Shown here: positions 15,317 to 19,537 of the stretch, piece by piece
Numbering within the stretch: the stretch's first letter is position 1
Layout: every line of letters begins with the position of its first letter
NCBI GenBank assembly: GCA_964531735.1
Contig: CAZHGD010000137.1
Location: 1 to 19,537 of the forward strand
DNA from: CAZHGD01 sp964531735
Lineage (GTDB): Bacteria; Armatimonadota; UBA10988
Length of the DNA: 19,537 bases
Direction: 5' to 3'
The notes under the pieces: generated by a model
What the model was told of the DNA's origin: nothing
Seen by the model: only the letters and a program-made list of their open reading frames with translations
Databases searched by the model: none
Translations under genes and position numbers: made by a program

Positions 15317-16375
15317 ATGTCGGATCGACACGACGTCATCTACGTAGCCGCCCGCCTGCACTTCGAAGAGGGCCTGAAGCAGGACGACGTCGCGCGCGCC
15401 CTCAAAGTCTCGCGTCCGACGGTGGCACGCTATTTGGCCATGGCGCGCGAAATGGGCTATGTGCAGACGCGCGTGCTGCAACCCAAAGGGCACGCCTTCC
15501 TCCACGACCTGGAAGTGGCCCTCGTCGACTGCTTTCCCGCGCTACGCGAGGCCGTCCTGACCAGCTCGCGCGCCGAGGCGCAGGATCCGAACCAGCCGGC
15601 CGCGCGCCGGGCCGTCGTGGACGAACTGGCCGACCGCGCCGCGGTGCTGGTCGACCAACTGCTGACCAGCCGCCGCCGCGCCGAGACCCCGGTGGTCGCC
15701 GTGGCCCGCGGCGAGATGGTGGACGCCGTGGTCCGCCACACCCGGCCGTCACGTCCGGTGCCCGAACTCGAAGTGCTGCCGATGCTCGGTTACCTGCGCA
15801 GCCGCGAGTATCCCTACGATGCCAACCGGCTGGCCCAGGAGTTGGCCCGCTTGTATGCGGGCAACTACGAGTGGATCCCGGCCCCGGCGGTGGTCACGCC
15901 CGAGGAAGCCAGCGTGCTCCGCTCCATGCCGCTGGTGGCGGCCCCCCTGCGCAAGCTGTCCGAGGACGTGACCGTGGTGCTCACGTCCATCTCGTGCCCG
16001 GTCATGCAGCGACCGGACGGCCCGCGCGAGCTGCGGCAGTCGACTCTGCTGCAGAGCGAGCGCGTGAGCGAAGAGGCGCTGTGGCGGCTGGTCGATGAAC
16101 ATGGTGCCCTCGGCGAGATCTGCGGGCACTACTTCAGTGCCGCCGGTCTGGTGGAGACCCCGGGCATCAACCTGCTCGGCCTGCCGTTGCAGCGACTGCG
16201 CGATCTGGCCGGCGATCCCGACCGTAGCGTGATCGGCGTCGCCGGTGGCGACCAGGCCCGCCTCGACGCGGTCCACGCGGCGCTCCAGTTGGGCCTGATC
16301 AACGTGCTGGTAACCGACTACCTGAGCGCCCATGAACTGCTGGAGCGCGCCGGCGGCGCGCCGGCACGGCCGTGA
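15317..16375 (+). CDS. SorC/DeoR-family sugar-binding transcriptional regulator
   Basis: 352 residues. The N-terminal helix-turn-helix (about 19-50, GLKQDDVARALKVSRPTVARYL) resembles the sigma-70 region 4-like DNA-binding domain of SorC proteins. The rest is a SorC-type sugar-binding domain, best seen in the C-terminal SVIGVAGGDQARLDAVHAALQLGLINVLVTD, which resembles the family's GVAGGxxK...ALxGGLINVLVTD segment; the usual Lys after GG is not in the same position. Members bind phosphorylated sugars or their cyclic forms and act as tetrameric repressors or activators. ATG 15317 follows GAGG at nine bases; the frame is open further upstream but over the intergenic repeats. It is divergent from two oxidoreductase genes, the likely targets, and probably regulates itself. 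Confidence 0.88.
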   Translation: MSDRHDVIYVAARLHFEEGLKQDDVARALKVSRPTVARYLAMAREMGYVQTRVLQPKGHAFLHDLEVALVDCFPALREAVLTSSRAEAQDPNQPAARRAVVDELADRAAVLVDQLLTSRRRAETPVVAVARGEMVDAVVRHTRPSRPVPELEVLPMLGYLRSREYPYDANRLAQELARLYAGNYEWIPAPAVVTPEEASVLRSMPLVAAPLRKLSEDVTVVLTSISCPVMQRPDGPRELRQSTLLQSERVSEEALWRLVDEHGALGEICGHYFSAAGLVETPGINLLGLPLQRLRDLAGDPDRSVIGVAGGDQARLDAVHAALQLGLINVLVTDYLSAHELLERAGGAPARP

Positions 16376-16423
16376 GACTTGCCGCCGGCGGGCCGATAGC
16401 CCACACTGACACCCGGGCATGGT

Positions 16424-16438
16424 CGCCGCGCAGCGGCG
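16424..16438 (+). terminator. Short GC hairpin after the regulator gene
   Basis: CGCCGC (16424-16429) pairs with GCGGCG (16433-16438) around a three-base loop, 48 bases after the regulator stop and 38 before the lipoprotein start. It has no T-tract. It may separate the two units, but short GC hairpins are expected by chance here. Confidence 0.25.
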
Positions 16439-16476
16439 TCCAACACGCCCAACCGAGCTGAGAAGGGACCTGTAGC

Positions 16477-17325
16477 ATGCGCACTCGACTCCGCTGGACG
16501 GCCGCTGCTCTGCTGCTGGGCGCCACCTTGTTGACCGGCTGCGGCAACAAGGAAAAGGCCGCCATGTTCATCACGCTCGACGCGAACAGCCGCTATCCGG
16601 CGATGCAGCAGGCCCTCGAGCGCGTCGATTTGGCCGGGACCATCGCCCTCATGGCCCTCGACAGCACGATGGCCAAGGAACTCAGGTCGTTCGCCGAGAC
16701 CCACGGCAAGGAGGTCCGCGAGACGGTCGAGAAGAAGTTCAACGAGGGCGGCCAGGAGGCCGGCAAGCTCGTCGGTTGTGCCGACGGGCTGATCCAGGCC
16801 AAGGCCGCGACCACGCACGACCAAGCCGAGTATGTGGCCAAGGCGCTGGGCGACCGCAAGGACATGCTGACCAGTAGCGCGGACACGCTCCAACTCGACG
16901 AACTGGTCAAGGCCCACACCAAGGCGCTCGAACCGGTGGTCGACCAGCTCTCCGACCGCCAGCAACTGGTCGTGCTGGGCCACTGGAAGTCGGCCAGCGA
17001 AGCCGTGACCCAGTTGGTGAAGATGGCCAAAAACACCGACAAAGTGGTCGTCGATGCCAAGCGCGAAGAGATCCTCACCTCGCTGGTGCAGGCGCGCGGT
17101 TACGGTGGCTCGAGCGAGGAGCCCACGCGCGTCAAGGCCGCCAAGGTCGTGGCCCGGATTGCCATCGGGCAGGCCGACACGTCCGGCGTCGAGGCCGCGG
17201 TAGCGGGCGTGTTCGAAGCACTGCCGGCCAAGGACGCCGCCAAGCAGCGGTCGGAGGCCCTGCAGACGCTGGCCACGATGCTCTGCCAGAGCGCGGCCGC
17301 CGAACTGCTCGCGCTGGTGCCCTGA
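16477..17325 (+). CDS. Predicted lipoprotein of unknown function, paralogue 1
   Basis: 282 residues. The signal sequence ends in the lipobox LLTGC with C22 as the lipidated residue; +2 is Gly, so outer-membrane sorting is possible if a Lol-type system exists. The mature part is charged and appears almost wholly alpha-helical. A central LSDRQQLVVLGHWKSASEAV motif starts at 158, QARGYGG is near 208, and the protein ends AAELLALVP. These three blocks align with the next gene, showing a tandem duplication. No enzymatic motif or known domain is recognised. AAGGGA lies eight bases before ATG 16477. The gene is 101 bases downstream of the SorC-type regulator and could be read with it. Confidence 0.85.
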   Translation: MRTRLRWTAAALLLGATLLTGCGNKEKAAMFITLDANSRYPAMQQALERVDLAGTIALMALDSTMAKELRSFAETHGKEVRETVEKKFNEGGQEAGKLVGCADGLIQAKAATTHDQAEYVAKALGDRKDMLTSSADTLQLDELVKAHTKALEPVVDQLSDRQQLVVLGHWKSASEAVTQLVKMAKNTDKVVVDAKREEILTSLVQARGYGGSSEEPTRVKAAKVVARIAIGQADTSGVEAAVAGVFEALPAKDAAKQRSEALQTLATMLCQSAAAELLALVP

Positions 17326-17343
17326 GACCGGGGTGGCGCGCTC

Positions 17344-17371
17344 CTGACCGCCATGTCGGATGTGATACGAT
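17344..17371 (+). promoter_or_regulatory. Possible extended -10 promoter for lipoprotein paralogue 2
   Basis: CTGACC (17344-17349) and TACGAT (17366-17371) are 16 bases apart, each with four matches to consensus. TG at 17363-17364 gives the extended -10 form. It lies in the 70-base gap between the two lipoprotein genes and could drive the second one separately. Confidence 0.4.
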
Positions 17372-17395
17372 GGCGGCGGCGAAGGAGTCGCGCAC

Positions 17396-18265
17396 ATGCG
17401 TACGGTGTTCAGTCGAGCGGTCGGCTTGGTGGCCTGCCTGGCGGCGATGAGTCTCACCGGCTGCCGCGGGCGGACGGCAGACGACGCGGCGACGGCGATG
17501 GCGCTGCGCGCCATTGTGCGACACCCTGAGCTGGTGCACTCCACCGTGCGCGGGGCCACGGCCGAGACCATCGCCATGCTCGATCTGACCCCCGAGTTGG
17601 CCGCTGAACTGAAGGCGTGGTCGGAGGCACATGCCGCCGAGATCGGCGCCCGGTATGACGCCCTCCTGCGACAGGCCCTCGATGACGCCGCCAAGATCAA
17701 GGGCGCCGCCGATCAGTTGGTTGCCAAGCGCGCCAAGTCGGTCCGGGAGCAGACCGAGCTGACGCGGCAAGCGGCGCCGGACGGCCTGAGCGACGACCTG
17801 TTCGAGCGGGTGCCCGACGCCGCCGCCGTCGCCGAGATGGTCAAGGAGTTCGCGGCCAGCTTACAGCCCTTGGCCGCCAAGCTCAGCGACCGGCAACAGC
17901 TCGTGGTGACCGGCGCCTGGCGCGGCCTCAGCGAGCAGGTGTCCCAGCTCGTGCAACTCGCCGCCGACACCAAGTCGGCCGACGTGCTGCAACACCGCAT
18001 CGGCACCGTCACGGCCCTGCTGGATGCTCGCGGCTACGAGGCACAGACCGACAAGGCCGTCACGCAGACGGCGCACCGCCTGGTCGGGCGCCTGCCCCTG
18101 GGGCAGCCCGACGACCAACGCGTCGAAGCGCTGGTCACCAGCCTGTTCGAGAACCTGCCCGCGCGCAGCCCCAATGACCAGTCGATCGAGGCCAACCAGT
18201 CGCTCTGTCTGCTGCTGAGTGAGGGGAGCGCCGCCGAACTGCTGTCCCTGGTACCCAAGCCGTAG
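17396..18265 (+). CDS. Predicted lipoprotein of unknown function, paralogue 2
   Basis: 289 residues. The lipobox is SLTGC with C23 lipidated and Arg at +2. The mature protein is predicted to be helical and rich in Ala, Leu, Asp and Gln. It shares with the preceding gene the block LSDRQQLVVTGAWRGLSEQV (from 163), then LLDARGY, GRLPLGQPDDQRVEALVTSLFENLPA, and a terminal AAELLSLVP. The N-terminal halves have diverged much more, so the C-terminal half is probably the conserved functional part. AGGAG lies eight bases before ATG 17396. It ends four bases from the stop of the convergent gene on the other strand. Not assigned to any family I know. Confidence 0.85.
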   Translation: MRTVFSRAVGLVACLAAMSLTGCRGRTADDAATAMALRAIVRHPELVHSTVRGATAETIAMLDLTPELAAELKAWSEAHAAEIGARYDALLRQALDDAAKIKGAADQLVAKRAKSVREQTELTRQAAPDGLSDDLFERVPDAAAVAEMVKEFAASLQPLAAKLSDRQQLVVTGAWRGLSEQVSQLVQLAADTKSADVLQHRIGTVTALLDARGYEAQTDKAVTQTAHRLVGRLPLGQPDDQRVEALVTSLFENLPARSPNDQSIEANQSLCLLLSEGSAAELLSLVPKP

Positions 18266-18269
18266 ACGT

Positions 18270-19537
18270 TCAGACCTCGAACTCGATCACGTCCTCGTCG
18301 TGCAGCTCGTCGAGCGGATCGAGCCAGGTGGCCAGCGCCAGCAGCGCCTGGCGTTTGGTCAGCCGCTTGCCGCCGACCCGCGCGGCCAGCCCGTTGAGTG
18401 AGCGGCGGGCACAGGTCGGCTCGGCCAGCAGTTGGTTGAGCAGGTCGACCACGGCGTACGAACTCAGCGCCGCGAGCGGTTCATCGTCCACGGCGTCGGA
18501 GAGGAGCGCGTGGGCCGCCGCGACGCGTGGGTCATCGGTCGGCAGCGCCGCCAGGCCCGTCGCCACCCGGGCGCGCCGCGGCTCCGCTCGCAGCACCTCG
18601 GCCACCTGCCGCAGACCGGCCCGCGCTTCGGCCTCCAACTCGGCTGGGTCCCGGAGCAACACCGTTTCACCCAGCCGCAGACCGCAGTCGGGACAGGTCA
18701 GGCCATCGTGCAGCACCTGGGTCAGGTCACCCCGCCGGCACTGCTTCTGCCGCTCGGTCCGCCAACTGGCCTGCACGTCCGTGGCCCCGGTGGGCACGTC
18801 CAGGCTCAGGCGCGACAGGTTGGCCAGCGCGCGGAGGGCCGGCGTGGCGCGCAGGGCGTCGTACGGCGCGTAGCGCTCGGCGGCATGGACCTCCGCGTGC
18901 CAGCGCGCGTAGGCGGCCGCGTACTCCTGCTGCCAGGCCGCCACGTCGGCCAGCAGTTCGGCCGCGCCACTCAGCACCACCTCGCCCGAGGCGAACCGCG
19001 CCAGCAACTGCTCGCGCCCATCGAGCAGGCCGCCCGGCGGCAGTTCGGCGGCGGTCAGGCGCCGGTAGACCGCCGTGATCTCGGCGGTCCGCGCGGCGGC
19101 CTGTCGCAGCGTCTCCACCTGCTCGCGCAGCGCACGCAGGTCCGCGCCCGACCGGCCCTGCAACGCCGCCGCCAACGCAGCCAGGCCCTCGGCCGCCCAG
19201 TGCTCGGACCGCACCGCACCGGCGACGGCCTGCCACTGCCGGCAGGTGTCTTCGACGCCACGCCACTGCACCGGCTCGTGGCCACAGGCCTCGGCCAGTT
19301 CGGCGGCCGCCTCGCGGATGGCCGCGACCGCCTGCTCGGCCGCCGGGCGCCAGCGCACCAGGCGCTCGAACAGGCTGTGCTGCGCCGCGGCGCTCAGCGC
19401 CCCGGGTTCGCGGTCGAACAGAGCCCCCGCCAGCTCGCTCAGACGCGCCCACAGGTCCGCAGTGACCACCGCCGCGGGCTGCACGGCCGCCACCTGCGCC
19501 CGCAGCGGGACGGCCAACGGCACCCGCCGGTCGCGGT
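18270..19537 (-). CDS. C-terminal part of a large protein, possibly DUF6079/PglY-like
   Basis: At least 422 residues; the frame runs through the right edge. A GTG at 19523 is probably internal, because coding-like sequence continues before it (RDRRVPLAVPLR). The visible part is long and helical, with a coiled-coil-like stretch (LRALREQVETLRQAAARTAE) and then QKQCRRGDLTQVLHDGLTCPDCGLRLGE, where the CPxC (18684-18695) and the earlier Cys could bind zinc. The tail ends ELHDEDVIEFEV. This resembles, from memory, the C-terminal region of large DUF6079/PglY-type P-loop ATPases of BREX phage defence, but the ATPase part is outside the window and I cannot verify it. Alternatives are any large helical ATPase-associated protein. 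It is convergent with the lipoprotein pair, with a four-base gap. Confidence 0.75.
   Translation of the reverse strand, partial: RDRRVPLAVPLRAQVAAVQPAAVVTADLWARLSELAGALFDREPGALSAAAQHSLFERLVRWRPAAEQAVAAIREAAAELAEACGHEPVQWRGVEDTCRQWQAVAGAVRSEHWAAEGLAALAAALQGRSGADLRALREQVETLRQAAARTAEITAVYRRLTAAELPPGGLLDGREQLLARFASGEVVLSGAAELLADVAAWQQEYAAAYARWHAEVHAAERYAPYDALRATPALRALANLSRLSLDVPTGATDVQASWRTERQKQCRRGDLTQVLHDGLTCPDCGLRLGETVLLRDPAELEAEARAGLRQVAEVLRAEPRRARVATGLAALPTDDPRVAAAHALLSDAVDDEPLAALSSYAVVDLLNQLLAEPTCARRSLNGLAARVGGKRLTKRQALLALATWLDPLDELHDEDVIEFEV

Overview
This is a GC-rich chromosomal window from a bacterium whose lineage cannot be settled from the sequence alone. Most starts carry clear GGAGG-type ribosome binding sites, and genes are packed in short operons. 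Three Gfo/Idh/MocA-type oxidoreductases, a sugar-phosphate isomerase-like TIM barrel, a SorC-type sugar regulator and a secreted SGNH hydrolase point to a free-living, carbohydrate-oriented heterotroph. Planctomycetota, Armatimonadota or Hydrogenedentota-like lineages would fit, but this is inference only. I see no tRNA, rRNA, CRISPR array, insertion sequence or phage gene.

Layout. (1) 2-220: C-terminal end of an unidentified gene. (2) 295-2597: a translationally coupled two-subunit flavo-iron-sulfur oxidoreductase of the NfnAB / SudBA / 'GltA' type. (3) 2629-3546 (-): exported M28 metallopeptidase, convergent with (2). (4) 3547-3979: a stretch with no confident gene, holding a strong hairpin and a long open, possibly decayed reading frame. 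(5) 3980-5898 (-): operon of a TIM-barrel sugar isomerase-like protein followed by a Gfo/Idh/MocA protein. (6) 6154-7467: aspartate kinase with its own predicted promoter and a strong terminator hairpin. (7) 7661-11109: a membrane hybrid histidine kinase (six possible membrane segments, HisKA, HATPase, two receiver domains, HPt) whose stop overlaps the start of a receiver-GGDEF diguanylate cyclase, a complete phosphorelay to cyclic-di-GMP. (8) 11124-13096: a YprB-like RNase H-fold exonuclease and an exported SGNH/GDSL hydrolase. (9) 13119-16375: two Gfo/Idh/MocA genes (-) divergent from a SorC-family regulator (+), with nested inverted repeats between them. (10) 16477-18265: two tandem, clearly paralogous lipoproteins of unknown function. 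(11) 18270-19537 (-): C-terminal part of a large protein with a CPxC motif, possibly of the DUF6079/PglY type linked to BREX phage defence.

How the parts may work together. The SorC regulator probably senses a phosphorylated sugar and controls the divergent oxidoreductase pair. The kinase and cyclase form a signalling operon. The least understood elements are the tandem lipoprotein pair, the oxidoreductase whose EKP motif is replaced by QAR, the nested palindrome of the divergent promoter region, and the large partial protein at the right edge.
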